Below the pieces are notes generated by a model that saw nothing but the letters and a program-made list of their open reading frames with translations, made no database searches and was not told the DNA's origin. A stretch of DNA of 64,000 bases, from the NCBI RefSeq assembly GCF_000315625.1, contig NW_005434659.1, positions 97,986 through 161,985 of the forward strand. The letters are read 5' to 3'. This DNA comes from Guillardia theta CCMP2712. Taxonomy: Eukaryota; Cryptophyceae; Pyrenomonadales; Geminigeraceae. How positions within the stretch are numbered: position 1 is the first letter of the stretch; every line of letters begins with the position of its first letter. Positions 38,209-49,300 of the stretch are shown here, in pieces. A program made the translations under genes and the position numbers.

Positions 38209-38888
38209 ATGGAAGCTGTCACTGTCAATCGATTTCTGAGAAGAGACCCTCGGCAATTTCCAACTATTTTGTCAGATTGCCTGCTTGGTGTCAGAAATCT
38301 TCCAATCGAGTTAAGAAAGAAGGTATTTGAATTCTCTATCTGCAACAGTGACCTCCGTGGCGCAAAAATTGAGGTAAAAAAGTTGGGTGGTCCAGGAGGC
38401 GCTCAGATGAATGAGGTGCTCTATACTACCCGAGACACCAACATCCACAACGCGTTCGTTGCATGTATGTGTGCACAGCTCAATACGGGCGTGGAAAGAA
38501 GTGTTTTTCTCGTGGATTATTTCACACTGTATAGAATGCTTCCCAGACGCACCGGTGAAATACCCATGGATGCGAAAGAGTGCTTCAAGAACATGTTTTG
38601 TGTTTACCTTGCCAAAAGCGCCACATTGAAGTTGCGATTTGGCAGAGATTGGTACGGTCGACAATCAACGAGAGCGACCAAGAGCCCAATGTCATGGCAG
38701 AGGTGGAAATGCTTCGAATGGTCAGCAGGGCAACACGAGCAGAAGACAGACGATACATGGAACAAATGGGAAACATGCGCCAAAACTTTCCGTTGCAGGA
38801 GCCCAACACATTTTCCGCAGAGTACCTCAACATCAACACCATCGTTTCTCGCATGCTTATTTTGCTGCAGAACGGGACATTTGCTTGA
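38209..38888 (+). CDS. Orphan protein of unknown function
   Basis: ATG 38209 begins MEAVTVNRFLRRDPRQFPTI. The frame is open to 38601, and removing a 44-nt GT-AG intron (38602-38645) joins NMFC to RLVRSTINESDQEPNVMAEV in phase, giving 211 residues ending LILLQNGTFA. It contains LPIELRKKVFEFSICNSDLR and GGPGGAQMNEVLYTTRD. No domain is recognised. AATAAA occurs at 38914-38919, 26 nt after the stop. The composition is less GC-rich than flanking genes. The ATG is not certain because a second frame upstream (IPIVQLGWPIETRKPV) could be an earlier exon. Confidence 0.5.
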
Positions 38889-38925
38889 AAAACCATGCAT
38901 CTTTATGAAATGCAATAAACTCCCT

Positions 38926-39246
38926 TCAACTCAACAAAATGTCTATGGTATCTATGATCTCATGCAAGCTGTCCCATTCATCTTTTTGCAATAGCATCAT
39001 CAGTATGTTTTGACAAGACATCTTCATCCTTTCCAAAAAGGTCTTGACTTCGTATTCTGACATTCCTTTGCACAGGGAATCAAAATCCATCAGGCTGTTC
39101 TTTATCTGCTGAAAAAAGACCAATACGCGATTGTTGGTATGCTCGTCTGTTCCATACAGAATATGTTGGCGCAACTCCAAACACCCTACACCCACGTAAA
39201 CCTCGAGGTCTTTCAGGTTGATGCGATATTGGGCACTCCGTGGCAT
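38926..39246 (-). CDS. Orphan 106-residue helical protein
   Basis: Intronless ORF from ATG 39246 (MPRSAQYRINLKDLEVYVGV) to a stop at 38926. It is predicted all-helical by eye, with heptad-like hydrophobics (FLERMKMSCQNILMMLLQKD). It converges on the neighbouring orphan gene with a 37-bp gap. No family is recognised. It could be a real small gene or an exon of a larger one. Confidence 0.45.
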   Translation of the reverse strand: MPRSAQYRINLKDLEVYVGVGCLELRQHILYGTDEHTNNRVLVFFQQIKNSLMDFDSLCKGMSEYEVKTFLERMKMSCQNILMMLLQKDEWDSLHEIIDTIDILLS

Positions 39247-39795
39247 TTTGCTTCATGTCTGCCCAGACATAGCATTTATACACACAGGTTCGGGGACAGT
39301 TGAATTTGGCTAGTAAATTCTCAGATGATTTTCAGCCGATTTTGCATTGAATCTGGCTAGTAATTTTTAGATGATTTTCAGCCCGGCGATTTCGCATTGA
39401 ATCTGGCTTCTTAAAACTTGAAAGGCTGAGTTAAAAACTTGAAATCAGTAAGAGGACAATCATACTACTACTGGGCCGCCGCGGGGGATACGGACTTGAG
39501 TAAAGAAAAGACTTGAGCACCGTACTGTCAGTATCACTTAGTGACTGATTTTTAACTTAACTTTGAGTAAAGTGAGCTCAGTACAAAAGTTTCAAAATTG
39601 TTTGCAGCATGCCTGCGTGCAGATTACCCCACCCCCCTTCATCCATGACCAAGTCACCCCCACCTCCTCAAGATCCTGATTTCACCCACCCATTGGTTCC
39701 TTTGAAATCAACCCCCTACCCCCTCTGTCTCCCCCCGTCCCAGCCCCTATCCCTTCATAAGGCCAGCCCTTCGAGGCAGGGAGCATACTCCTACG
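39247..39795. other. Spacer with tandem duplication and C-rich leader
   Basis: 39302-39412 holds a two-and-a-bit copy tandem repeat. 39610-39740 is rich in CCCC runs (ACCCCACCCCCC, AACCCCCTACCCCC) on the sense strand of the following plus-strand gene. A CGGGCCGCCG-like patch is at about 39473-39485. Confidence 0.6.
39302..39412. repeat. About 48-bp tandem duplication
   Basis: Copies start at 39302, 39349 and 39399 (partial). Each begins GAATYTGGCT and contains AGATGATTTTCAGCC and GATTTYGCATT. The second copy carries a 3-bp net insertion. Confidence 0.85.
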
Positions 39796-40893
39796 ATGTT
39801 GCACATGCGCGTCCTCCCCGTCGCCTCCCAGGTCGCCTCCCTCTTCCCCGTGCCCGACCCGGCCTCTCTTCCTCCGACATCATCGGTGGCGGTCTCCTCT
39901 CCGGCCCTCCTTACCCTGACCACGTTGTCTACCCGGACCCCAGCCGTCCAGACTACGGCTGAGGGAGTGGAGTCGTTAGATGGACTCCTGAGCGAGGTCG
40001 ACTATGGCAACAGAGAGACGGAAGCGCTACTTGAAAGCGGCAACTCAAAGGACACGGCTCCCTCCCACCACGAGACGCCATTGCAAGCCACTGTCAGTCA
40101 AGGGCTGAGCCAGCTCGGCATCCCCGGCGGCTCGGCTACTTGCATGCAAGGGTCCTTCTTCCTGCATCCTGAGCTGGGCTCAGCCGAGGAGTACATTAAC
40201 GGGACGAACATTATTCCGACGCCCGAAGAGCTGACGGGGATATCGAGCAACGCTGACGACAGCTTCTTGAAAGACACTAACTACGTGGAGGACGTGGCTA
40301 TCCCTTTCCTCCCATCCGGCTATGTCATCATCACCCGGGACACACCAGAGTTCACGTTATTCTATGCTAACAAGCCGAAGCTCGAGCATGCCTTCCTCAA
40401 AGCTGCTCGTCTCCATGGTGCGAGGCTGGTCTGCTCTGAGATACTCTCGGGCTCCTTCTCGGCCCTGCTCCCTACCATTTCTGATGAGAGGTGGACTTTA
40501 TACCAGCGCGCCCACAGCTACTTCAAGCTCGAGCAGCTCTACATTCCCCTCTCCTCTTCCAACGTCCACGACTGTCTCAACGATATCATGCGACATGCCA
40601 AGACCATCCAGCAAGACAACACCCGCAGGGCTCACAAGCAACCCCGGGAGGACCAGAGCAACCACCTCAGCAACGCGCTGCAGCAGGCAAGCCTCACAAC
40701 CGCCAGGGTCAGCTTGCGAGGCGACAGCTACCAAAACGACTACCTGGGGTCCGTCGAGCGCGATCCGACGACAGGCAGATCCGAGCTGAGGCTGGTCTTC
40801 AACCAGCTGGCCGTGGACAAGTACAAGCAGGTTCAAGAGAAGGCCAAAGTCCGGACGGCGAACGCACGGAATCAAAGCGAGAGTAGGCAGTAG
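39796..40893 (+). CDS. Intronless protein of unknown function
   Basis: 365 codons from ATG 39796. The first about 55 residues are Ser/Thr/Pro/Ala-rich (MLHMRVLPVASQVASLFPVP) and could be a targeting or disordered segment. The middle (about 170-260) looks folded: LPSGYVIITRDTPEFTLFYA, FLKAARLHGARLVCSEIL, HSYFKLEQLYIPLSSS. The C-terminus is basic and Gln-rich (VDKYKQVQEKAKVRTANARN). No domain is recognised. The gene has a normal GC-rich codon pattern for the window and a C-rich upstream island like its neighbours, which supports it being real. Confidence 0.6.
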   Translation: MLHMRVLPVASQVASLFPVPDPASLPPTSSVAVSSPALLTLTTLSTRTPAVQTTAEGVESLDGLLSEVDYGNRETEALLESGNSKDTAPSHHETPLQATVSQGLSQLGIPGGSATCMQGSFFLHPELGSAEEYINGTNIIPTPEELTGISSNADDSFLKDTNYVEDVAIPFLPSGYVIITRDTPEFTLFYANKPKLEHAFLKAARLHGARLVCSEILSGSFSALLPTISDERWTLYQRAHSYFKLEQLYIPLSSSNVHDCLNDIMRHAKTIQQDNTRRAHKQPREDQSNHLSNALQQASLTTARVSLRGDSYQNDYLGSVERDPTTGRSELRLVFNQLAVDKYKQVQEKAKVRTANARNQSESRQ

Positions 40894-41082
40894 CGCAGAC
40901 ATGGCAGCAAGAAGGTTGATCTCTAGAATGTTCTTCTTTGATTGTTCTATCAGAATACACGTTGAGTAACAACCATTAACTGCTGATATCCTCGCGTCTC
41001 TCTGATTTCATCTCTTTGCTTCCCAATGCAACTGCGAGTCACATAACAATCTGCAATCGCATGGTGTAAATGCCCCATGCAC
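40894..41082. other. Convergent 3' spacer
   Basis: A 189-bp AT-richer gap between the stops of the unknown plus-strand gene and the SF1 helicase. Nothing else is seen. Confidence 0.5.
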
Positions 41083-43074
41083 TTAGATTGTAATGGACTC
41101 AATCAGATTGCCCTTGCGTTTTGCATCTCGGTAGATATCATGCAGCACATGCACAACTTTCATTGTGCTGGAACTGCCCAAGATAACAAGTCTTTCTCTT
41201 GCACGACTGATTGCGACACAAAGACGGTTTGGGCTCTTGATGAAACCGACTGATTGACTGAAGTTGCAGCGGACACAGCTGAGAATCACTGTGTCCGCTT
41301 CGCTGCCTTGTGCTGAATCCACTGTGACGATGCGAAAGTTGTCAACAAAACATTTTGTCGACTTGTTGTAGAGACCGGTCATCTCCGCAACATTCAGGAG
41401 GCGTGAAAATTGTTCTTTGTAGAAAGTAATGATCATGACGCTGTTAGTCTTGATGTAATTTCGAAAATCTTGCTCCAACATGGTAGAAGTCAACTCGTCT
41501 ACTTCATGTTGATTGTACTTGCTCGATTTGCCATCCTCGCCTTGGTTGTGATCACACCATTCCACGCGGCCGTCCTTGCGATCGATATTGCTCCATGTGA
41601 CGAGCTTTTTGTTGTAGAACGCCTTTGACACGACATCACAGATGTTTTTGTGCATGCGGTATTGAGTTTTGAGCATGGGAAAGGTCAGCATCTTTGCAAG
41701 CCTGTGGAAGAAGCTGTTTCCATTGCCTGTGTAGCTGAAAGGGGTCAGCTGCTTTTGATCACCAATTGCAATGACTGACTCTATCGTATGAGAGACTATC
41801 AGTGCTGGCATCTTGAACTCTGGGACAACACCAGCCTCATCGATCACCAAGACACAACGCTTGCCTTGTCGGATATTCTGAACAGAATCCACAGTGCTCA
41901 CAAAGATATTCCTTGTTGAAAGGATCTCCTGATAGACTTGGTTGCACGTTTCTTTAAGTTGCTTTCTTTGCCATAGGACCTGGGCGTGATAACTATGATC
42001 TTCGTTTCTGAGAAGGCAATACTTGGAATTGATGTAAAGATCCCATGCCAAGCTCCATTTGCTTGTTGTCTTGCAGATACTCTTTTTTTGATGAAATCTT
42101 TGATGGAGCAGGGTACTTATCTTGTCAAGCCTGTTGAGTTCCTTCAAGCATGAGAGGTATTGCTCGCTTGACTCGATGAGGCCGTAGAATGTGTACTTCT
42201 TGCAATTTGTGTTTAGCCTCGAGTCATTTCCCACCACGACGAATTTCAGATCAGCGTCTACCGAGAGCTTGTCAACAATAGACTCCAGCGCCTTGTTCTG
42301 CACACATACCACGAGGCAATTCATACCAAGGGGGACGCAACCCTTGACGATGTGGTAGATGGTCGTGGACTTCCCCGTCCCTGGAGGCCCCTGGATTCCC
42401 TCTACGTTGGTCTTCATGTGTTGGATAGCCGCCAGCTGCTCGCCATTGATGGGCACCAGACTTGTGTCGACCCTTCCTGCATATTGAAAGATTTGTCTGT
42501 TGCTGGAGTTGATCATGGAACTGATCATCCCCGATGGCACAGAATTTCCCTGAATCATGTAGATCCAGTAGAGATCCATGATGTATGGCTTGAAGTAGCC
42601 GACAAGATGTACACTGTTTGAATACTGAAGGTCATCATCGTACCTGGAGAGTTGGATCCCATACTGCAAGAAGTATCCTTCGCTGTGGCGGCGCAAGAGG
42701 CACCAGGAATCGTTGACTAAGAAGATGTTGTTGAGATACTGATCCAGGTCCAGTTGCTGTCCGTCTTTGTCAAGCAGATCGAGTACTGAATTTTCATCCC
42801 GAATCATTTGCATCACCGGCAGCCTTCGGTCCCTCCAGCCAGGAAAAGTATTCTTGAAGGTGTTTTCAAAAAGAGACCAGATCTCTGCCGAGACATTCTG
42901 AGAGCAAGCTTCGAGGTACTGACTCACGTTCATGCGACTGTGAATCTCGACTGTTGAGGTTTTGCAAGGGAACAAGATCTTTTTGGTCGCGGATTGCATG
43001 ACATCAGAGTCGATGTCCCTTTCGACTAGTTCGAGGTCAAGCAAGAAGCGAGCTGAGAAGCATCTTGTAGGCAT
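41083..43074 (-). CDS. UPF1-like SF1 RNA/DNA helicase, intronless
   Basis: Uninterrupted ORF of 663 residues from ATG 43074 (MPTRCFSARFLLDLELVERD); a second in-frame ATG at 43167 would add 31 residues. SF1 motifs in order: Q-motif region NGEQLAAIQHMK, I GIQGPPGTGKSTTIYH, Ia LVVCVQNKALESIVDKL, II CVLVIDEAG, III VIAIGDQKQLTPF, IV LKTQYRMHKNICDVVSKAFY, V VTVDSAQGSEADTVILSCVR, VI NRLCVAISRARERLVILG. This is the AAA_11/AAA_12 helicase pair seen in UPF1, SETX and ZNFX1 relatives. It lacks zinc fingers and is short for UPF1. It is intronless and visibly less GC-rich than neighbouring exons. It lies head-to-head with ZNFX1, another SF1 helicase, with a 257-bp gap. Confidence 0.85.
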   Translation of the reverse strand: MPTRCFSARFLLDLELVERDIDSDVMQSATKKILFPCKTSTVEIHSRMNVSQYLEACSQNVSAEIWSLFENTFKNTFPGWRDRRLPVMQMIRDENSVLDLLDKDGQQLDLDQYLNNIFLVNDSWCLLRRHSEGYFLQYGIQLSRYDDDLQYSNSVHLVGYFKPYIMDLYWIYMIQGNSVPSGMISSMINSSNRQIFQYAGRVDTSLVPINGEQLAAIQHMKTNVEGIQGPPGTGKSTTIYHIVKGCVPLGMNCLVVCVQNKALESIVDKLSVDADLKFVVVGNDSRLNTNCKKYTFYGLIESSEQYLSCLKELNRLDKISTLLHQRFHQKKSICKTTSKWSLAWDLYINSKYCLLRNEDHSYHAQVLWQRKQLKETCNQVYQEILSTRNIFVSTVDSVQNIRQGKRCVLVIDEAGVVPEFKMPALIVSHTIESVIAIGDQKQLTPFSYTGNGNSFFHRLAKMLTFPMLKTQYRMHKNICDVVSKAFYNKKLVTWSNIDRKDGRVEWCDHNQGEDGKSSKYNQHEVDELTSTMLEQDFRNYIKTNSVMIITFYKEQFSRLLNVAEMTGLYNKSTKCFVDNFRIVTVDSAQGSEADTVILSCVRCNFSQSVGFIKSPNRLCVAISRARERLVILGSSSTMKVVHVLHDIYRDAKRKGNLIESITI

Positions 43075-43331
43075 GGCTGCAGGACTGAGCTGGCGGGGGA
43101 GACGAGGGAGGAGGTATGGTGGACAACAACACAAGCGCTGCTGTCGATAACCCACCCTACCCTCCATTCTCAGTGATCCCTCATATCTTGACCGCTAGTA
43201 GGCTATGGACCCCTCCAATCCCCCTTTTTCGGTGTACCGACTGTGATGTTCATATAGAAGGCATTCGGTACCCCACCCCCCTCCCTGAGATCCTCGCAGA
43301 GGATTTGCTCAACCCTCGGCGAAGTGAGACG
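43075..43331. promoter_or_regulatory. Putative shared promoter of two SF1 helicase genes
   Basis: This lies between the ATGs at 43074 (minus) and 43332 (plus). It contains C-runs (ACCCCTCCAATCCCCC, GTACCCCACCCCCCTCCC) on the ZNFX1 sense strand. In-frame ATGs at 43116 (plus) and 43167 (minus) overlap here, so the true starts could be further out. Confidence 0.4.
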
Positions 43332-46300
43332 ATGACAGAATGGGGACGAGGACGAGGAGGACGAGGAGGACGAGGAGGACGAGGACGAGGACGAGGAGGA
43401 GGAGGAGGAATGCAGGAGGGGGAGGAGGATTCTATGTCTCCCAAGTTGCGATACATGATCACAAGTGACATCTCCTTGCGGACCATCCATGAAGCTCGAA
43501 TCTTCGTTCAAGAGGTTTGTAAACTCGAGGGGGAACATTGGTGTCTTGGACTGCTGACAAATGGGGGAGGACGACATCGTCTAGAAGAAATCCTTGATTC
43601 AGATAGAATTGTGTGGACGACTGGAATGTCCATGCAGCTTGTTGAGTTTTGCTCTCTGTACGACATCCTGTTGCCACTGATGAAATGCTGTCAGCGCTTG
43701 ATCACAAACTTTCCTCATCTCACCCGACAAATTCACACGCTGATGTCCATTTTCAACTCCAAAGACCTCTTCATGGACAAGCTTGTGGACATGATAACTG
43801 ATGAAAGTCAGAACATCATGGCTCGTCTCAGCGCTGAAGACATTCATGCGGTAGCCTTCTTCGCAGTCAAGCTGCTTCGCGTATCGCCTCGAAAAAAGAC
43901 TTTTGAAAAGTTCCAACAGCTGGTTCAGCAACTTGAGGATCGAGCTTCTCAGCTTACAAACAACTCGAATCAACATGAGATATTGTTGACACTGAATGCA
44001 CTGAAGAGTTTGATTGAGCGATACACTCCTGGTGACGCGAGACTGAAGCAGATGCAGAGGTCAAGAGCAGTAGCTTCATCGCATCTCCTTCCCTACTCCT
44101 GGCCTGGTGAGCTCAATGAGACTGGAGCTCGACACAGCAACGACTTCGTTGACATTGCTCAAGTTCGCGTCATTCCGACTCTCGATGAGCTGCTGTCCGA
44201 GGTCCCTCCCTGCCTCCCGCAGAACAGAGCCGACGCTCCTCACCATCATCCTCCCGAGTCCATCCAGAGGCTCGTTGACGTTCACTTCCGCTTGTTTCGC
44301 CATGATTGCATCGCCAACTTGGCAGAGGTTGTGCGTCATATCGCGGCACACAAAGGAGCAGTCTTCGACTGGTTCCACAAGCACATGGGGAGCGACAGGC
44401 AGAAACTCGATGCAGCGGGCTCGAGCATCCATTCGGTGTTTGTGTTCAGGAACGTGCGATTCCTGCAGACTGGATGTGACAAGGTCTGCGGAATTGTGTC
44501 TACGTATGAGATGGATCAGATTGTGCCCTTGCGGAGAGCATCGCAGAAGGAGATGGAGAAGAAGTGGAAGGAAGGTGCTATACATGCTCTTCAGAAAGAC
44601 GACGTAGTCCTCCTATTTCATCTGGGAAAACTACTGGCTGGGCAACTGAACGAGTCGATTCAGTTGGCAACTGTGACGTCTCCGTCGCCGACTTCAATAG
44701 TCAGCCAGCCCTTCAACAGGTTGCAGGTCAGTCTGAAGTTCCAAGTGACTGATCTTGGAAGTGCAAAACTGTTTCAGAACCCGTCGGAGGCATATGGGAT
44801 CATAGATCCAAGACAGGGTTTCTATAGCTTTCAAGAAATCCTAAAAACATTGCAACTGGTGGAAGAAGAAACGATCTCACCAGTGTTGAATCAGCTGCAG
44901 TTGTCTACCCAACCACTCTTTCCTGGCACTCCAAAGTATCTCAGCAATACTGTCTGGAACTTTCACTGCCTGATAGAACCAACACGTCTGCAAGAAATGG
45001 ACGCCATGGACTTGGAGTTTTTGAAGCAAGTGCCGTCAGCAGCATTGGAAGAAGAGAGTTCCAAGAGGGAGGTCATTCGAAGGCTACAACAAGTGAGCTA
45101 TCTAGACACTGAGCAGGCTGATGCGGTTGTCAGCTCCTTGCACAGATCTCTGGCCATCACACACGGTCCGCCTGGTAAGCCTGCAGATCCTGACAAAGTT
45201 GACATGACAGCAGCTGACGTGTGCGCAGGAACCGGCAAAACGTTCTTAGGCGTCGCGATCGTGAAGATGCTGATAGAAAACAAGCGGATTGGACCTAGAA
45301 ACCCTCTCTTGTGCGTGTGCTACACAAATCATGCTCTAGACCAGTTCCTCGAACACTTGTTAGACGCGTATCCTGACCTGAAGATGGTTCGATTTGGGTC
45401 ACGAACTCAATCTGAACGGCTTTCCGGCTACCTGATGAAGAACATCTGGCAACAAGTGTCTGCACAGCAACTTACCGTACAGTCGATGAGATATCAGTTC
45501 GGTCACCTGACCAAAATCATCAAGACCTGCGAAAAAGACGTTGAAATGCTCGAAACCTCCAGGGGGAAAAAAACTCTCTCTTGGAACGAGATAAATCATT
45601 TCGTCGAGATAGAATTTCCAAAGATTTACATGCAGCTTGAGATGGCCGAAGATATCATCTTTGGCGACAATGACTTCTCTTTTCAGGGCAGGGAGAGCAT
45701 TCTCGAATTATGGGTCAATCCTCTACCACGAGGGAGAAGTGAGAAGGGACCTTCAGGAGCTCAGGTGTCAAAGGCTTCAAATCGCTACGAAGCACTCGAG
45801 AGCGAAGAAACATCTTCGTTGGACGATGAGGAGAAAGTTGAAGAGATACGCGAGAAAGATGACTATGATTTACCAGCGGAGGAATCACGATACTTGTTTC
45901 TACCTGAGCAGATGGAAGACTGGTGGCCTGATGGTGACAACCAAGCAGCTGTTGAGGACATTGAGGATATTTGGAAGCTGTCGTTGGAAGCGAGAAGAAG
46001 GTTGAGAGATGTCATTACTGGAATGTTTCAAGAGCACAGAGAGAAGTCTTTGTATGATCTATACAACAAGTTGAATCAAGCCTATGCAGAAAGGCGACAA
46101 CTGCAACAATCACAACAAGTCGCGTATCTGAGAAGCTACTGCTCTGTCGTTGGATGTACTGTGTCGGGTCGCAGCAAGTTCTTTGATGTCATCAACGGTC
46201 TTAAAAGTAGCGTTGTGCTGATAGAGGTAGGGCGAGTCTTCAAGCTTCTTGTGCAACTTACTTGTTGTTACATCTAGGAAGCTGCGGAGATTCTCGAGTC

Positions 46301-49300
46301 TCAGACTCTTTCCTTGTTCAGTGGCAGCTCCGTACAGCATGCCATCTTGATCGGCGACCATCACCAGCTGAGGCCTAAGGTGAACTTGTACGAGTTGACA
46401 TGGCAGTCGAGGAAGGGGTTTGACATTGACCGATCTCTCTTCGAACGTCTCGTCGAGGATCGCAATGCCCCAACCTCTGTCCTCAGACGTCAATATCGCA
46501 TGCGGCCGGAGATCTCGAGGCTGATACGAGAGACGATCTACCCCGACCTGCTTGATGGGCAGCGGGTGCTGCTGTATCCGCCGGTGAAAGGCATGCTGTA
46601 CCCTGTCTTCTTCTGGCACCACTCGGTCCCTGAAGACAGCTTCCATCCTGGCGACATGAGGTATCAGACGCAAGAAGGCTCCAAGACAAACTCACATGAA
46701 GTCGCCTGCGTCATCGCTCTGGTGACCTACCTCCTCCAACAAGGCTATGCCCGAGATCAAATCACCATCCTGACGGGCTACCTCGGGCAAAGCGTCTTGA
46801 TCACCAAGGAGCTGAAGAAACTCTCGTTTTCCGCATTCCTTGGCGAGAAAGACAACAGGGAAGCCAATCTGCTGCTAGAGGAAGAAGGCCTGTCCGACGA
46901 CAGCGCCAGCAAGTCTGGCATAAGAGTTGCCACAGTAGACAACTATCAAGGGGAAGAAAATGATCTCTTGATATTGAGCCTGGTACGCTCGAACCCGACA
47001 CAGATGTCAGGGTTCATGAAGGTAGAGAACCGCGTCAACGTCCTTCTCTCTCGAGCGAAGCAAGGCATGTACATCATAGGAGACAAGGACACGCTGACTC
47101 ATCGTGACGCCATGTGGTCAAAGGTTGTCAGCATACTCTCCGAGAGCTCTTGTGTGGGCGACGCGATCCCCATCACTTGTCAGCGGCACCCTAAAGACAT
47201 TCGCTGCTGCAGGGACGTCAAAGACTTCAAGTCGTTCGCTCTCGATGGCGGTTGCATCCTCCCCTGTCCAACGCGCTTGAGCTGCGGACATGCCTGCCCC
47301 AGGTTGTGCCATCCTGACGGACACGAGGGGTTCCAGTGCCGGCAGCCATGCACGAGAAGGCCGGATCAGTGTCAGCAGCAGCACCGCTGCAAGAAGCTCT
47401 GCTTCCAAGCCTGTGGCAAGTGCTCCGAGCTGATCGAGACCGTCCTGCCATGCGGTCACACCAAGCCCATCGAGTGCTGGAGGTCAGCTGAGCCCAGCAG
47501 GTCCTACTGCGCGGAGAAGGTGACGGTCCTCATGCCAGTGTGCCGCCATGAGGTTCAAGTGCCTTGTAAGTTGGCTGAGGAGTATGAGGACGGAACGAGA
47601 CCGTGTCCGGTACCTTGCAGCGGTCAGCTTTCATGCAGCCATCCTTGCACATCTACCTGCGGAGCATGCCTACAAGAAGGATGCAAACGAGCTGGGAAAG
47701 ACTTCCTGACGTCGGTATACCAAGACATCGAGCCGGTCCATCCAGTCGAGTGCCAAGTGAGGTGTCAGCAGAAGCTGTCAAACCTCTGCGGGCATGTTTG
47801 CAACGCTCCTTGTCATCAGTCCAACGGCACCAAGTGCGGCATGTCGTTCTGCCAGGAGCCTTGCGTACTGGGATGTCAGCACTCCAGCTGTTCGAAGCCT
47901 TGCGGCTACTTGTGCCAGCCCTGCATCGAGCTCTGCGACTGGCACTGCGAGCATGCAGGCAGATGCTCTCTGCTGTGCCTGGCTCCCTGCGATCGCCTGC
48001 CATGCAACGAGCGATGCAGCAAGACCCTTAGCTGTGGTCATCGATGCCCGAGCGTGTGCGGGGAGCCGTGCGAGTACTACGAGAAGTTCTGCCCTCTCTG
48101 CGACTCGACGGGGGAGGTGCGGGAGCTTCAGGTTGACCTCATAACGTTCGCGACCCTCGGGGAGGCTGACCTGGACAAGAATCCTCTCATCTTGTTTCCC
48201 TGCCGCCAGCACGTCCTGCAGCTGGAGTCGGCAGACGGGCACATGGAGATCGGGAGGTACTACCTGCAAGACGCGGAGGGAGCCTTCACAGGTCTGAGGG
48301 AGCTGGAGATCGCCATGAACGACTTCAACAACAAGCTCTGCCCGTTCGGGTGTGGAAGACCGTCAAACGACGGCTACCAGATGAAGCGATATGGAAGAGT
48401 GGTCAACGCCAGGAACGCTGTGTTGCACCAACAGAAGGTCTTAATACAAACAGAGATCGAAGTAGCGCAATGCGAGCAGATGCTGCTGATAGATGAGACT
48501 AAAGTCTCCCAATGCTACGACAAGGCAGTCGAGATCCAACAACGACTGGAGGACTACAAGAACAACATCACCTTCAACATGAAACATTTCAGCCCCGATT
48601 CTCAGCGGGAGACGCGACTCGTCGAGCCTCTTCCAACAGCTCGCGCCAAGGCCATGAACTTGTTGCTGGCATGCGCCTGTAGACTGCCAGCGAAATTTCG
48701 CGAGCATGATGACGTCAGGTTGCTCAGAAGCAAGGTTGAAACCCTTCTGAATGATCTGATAAGGCTGAAAGCATTCTCATCCTTCTTGTCCCTCTCTGAT
48801 CGTCTCATGGAATTTTCCATTCACATTTCTTATGGGACGCTCATTGCCAGTCTCTTTCGAAAGATTCTTCAGGCCCTTCAGTCAGATGTGGCAGATTCTG
48901 TGAGATGGAAGATTCTGTTCCAAGCAATGTGCCTATCAACAAAGTTTGTCCAGGCAAAGAACAACAACGTGGTTAATCTCCAAGTCCTTGAGGAGATGTC
49001 AAGGATTCTAGAAGTGTTCCGCACGTGTATGCAAGCATTTCAACCTGAGCAGGACCTGGTCATGTGGCAGAGACTGATGCACTCCTTCATCGTTTTCAGA
49101 CACAACCTTACAAGCAACCAACTTCCGCTCCTAAAGTTGAGCAAAATGCAAGAACTGACATCAACCCTGAGAGAGTTTGTGCGGGAGACGATGCGAGGAC
49201 TAGAAAACTCAGACAATCCTGAAGTAGTTAAAGTAGTTCAAGAGGAGCTGAAGCAGCTTGACGACGGTGAGTACCTTGTACTTTTACCTCTGCCTCCTGA

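Noticed and set aside
37762-38256. Minus-strand ORF of 164 codons across the GC-rich patch
   Set aside because: It overlaps the C-rich island and the better-supported plus-strand orphan gene. No domain is seen. It could still contain a real exon (FHPAHIVDLSIPPKNLAEID).
43116-43331. Upstream N-terminal extension of ZNFX1 from ATG 43116
   Set aside because: The frame is open but overlaps the C-rich spacer and the possible 5' end of the opposite helicase. ATG 43332, just before the RGG box, is preferred, though 43116 cannot be excluded.
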